Shown here: piece after piece, positions 4,972-5,435 of the stretch
How positions within the stretch are numbered: position 1 is the first letter of the stretch
How the letters are laid out: each line of letters begins with the position of its first letter
Assembly (NCBI GenBank): GCA_001557035.1
Contig: LSKJ01000387.1
Coordinates: 1 to 5,435 of the forward strand
Length of the DNA: 5,435 nt
From: Rhodospirillaceae bacterium CCH5-H10
GTDB lineage: Bacteria; Pseudomonadota; Alphaproteobacteria; Reyranellales; Reyranellaceae
Reading direction: 5' to 3'
Notes under the pieces: model-generated
Database searches by the model: none
What the model was told of the DNA's origin: nothing
The model's input: the letters and a program-made list of their open reading frames with translations, nothing else
Translations under genes and position numbers: made by a program

Positions 4972-5435
4972 ATGACCGACCTCACCCGCCTGCCTGCTTC
5001 AGAACTGCGCGAGCAGATCGCCGCCAGGAAAATCTCGCCCGTCGAGCTGACCGACGCCGTGCTCGCACGAGCCGAGAAACTGCAGCCGGAGCTGAACTGC
5101 TTCGTCACCCTGGTGCCCGAGCAGGCGCGCGCGGCGGCCAAGGTGGCCGAAGCCGAGGTCATGCAGGGCAAGCCGCTCGGCCTGCTGCACGGCATTCCGT
5201 TCGCGGCGAAGGATCTCGTGAACACGGCCGGCGTCCGCACCACCTTCGGCTCCCTGCTCTACGAGAACAACGTGCCGAAGGAAGACGCGGTGTGCGCGGC
5301 TCGCGTGAAGGCGGCCGGTGGCATCCTGTTCGGCAAGACGACGACACCGGAGTTCGGCCACAAGTCGCTGACCGACGGTCCGCTGTTCGGGCGCACGCGC
5401 AACGCCTGGAGTGCGAAGCACACGTCTGGCGGATC
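4972..5435 (+). CDS. Amidase-signature family enzyme, 5' part only (3' end outside window)
   Basis: The first ~154 residues of an enzyme of the amidase signature family, which hydrolyses carboxylic amides (or acts in GatA-like transamidation) with a Ser-cisSer-Lys triad. The N-terminus (MTDLTRLPASELREQIAARKISPVELT) is the usual helical start. GIPFAAKDL holds the catalytic Lys (K80). GGILFGKTTTPEFG (116-129) is the conserved segment before the signature, and the window ends at HTSGGS, the beginning of the Gly/Ser-rich signature holding the cis-Ser. The nucleophilic Ser lies outside. The frame stays open to the last base. The ATG at 4972 has only a weak AGAGAAG (4962-4968) before it. The GGGGAGAGG arm of the adjacent repeat is slightly too far away to be an ideal ribosome binding site. 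A stand-alone amidase is more likely than GatA, as no gatC or gatB is beside it in the window. Confidence 0.93.
   Translation, partial: MTDLTRLPASELREQIAARKISPVELTDAVLARAEKLQPELNCFVTLVPEQARAAAKVAEAEVMQGKPLGLLHGIPFAAKDLVNTAGVRTTFGSLLYENNVPKEDAVCAARVKAAGGILFGKTTTPEFGHKSLTDGPLFGRTRNAWSAKHTSGG

Overview
The window is GC-rich bacterial DNA with dense coding on both strands. Gene content (an acyl-CoA synthetase, a glutathione S-transferase, a dihydrodipicolinate-synthase-family lyase, a XylX-like fumarylacetoacetate-hydrolase-fold enzyme and an amidase) and codon use fit a metabolically versatile alphaproteobacterium of the Rhodospirillales, Reyranella or Rhizobiales type. That placement is an inference from style, not a database match. 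No transposase, phage gene, CRISPR array, tRNA or rRNA was seen.

Layout. Positions 1-563 (+) hold the 3' end of an AMP-forming acyl-CoA synthetase. A 116-base gap leads to a complete GST-family gene (680-1324, +). It converges, with a 2-base gap, on a conserved hypothetical gene (1327-1839, -, probably GTG-initiated). Upstream of that, on the same strand, is a GNAT acetyltransferase (1954-2409, -). Positions 2410-2705 hold no convincing protein gene but are structured. Read on the minus strand they contain a near-consensus sigma70 promoter (2574-2602), a possible 16-codon ORF, a terminator-like hairpin (2467-2489) and a hairpin burying the ribosome binding site of the GNAT gene (2415-2448). 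Just upstream of that promoter is a perfect 31-bp inverted repeat (2611-2680) of the widespread 'TCATCCCGAGCGCAGCGAGG' type. Next come a dihydrodipicolinate synthase/N-acetylneuraminate lyase family gene (2706-3647, -) and, divergent across 59 bases, a FAH-fold gene resembling 2-keto-3-deoxy-D-xylonate dehydratase XylX (3707-4843, +). A pair of inverted REP-like units (4864-4957) separates it from the 5' part of an amidase-signature enzyme (4972 to the window end, +).

How the genes may work together. The divergent lyase and FAH-fold pair is the most coherent metabolic unit, since both families include enzymes acting on 2-keto-3-deoxy sugar acids. A shared role in sugar-acid catabolism is plausible but unproven. 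The acyl-CoA synthetase, GST and amidase are common degradation or detoxification functions with no visible shared operon. The least explained part is the 2410-2602 leader or small-RNA region upstream of the GNAT gene.
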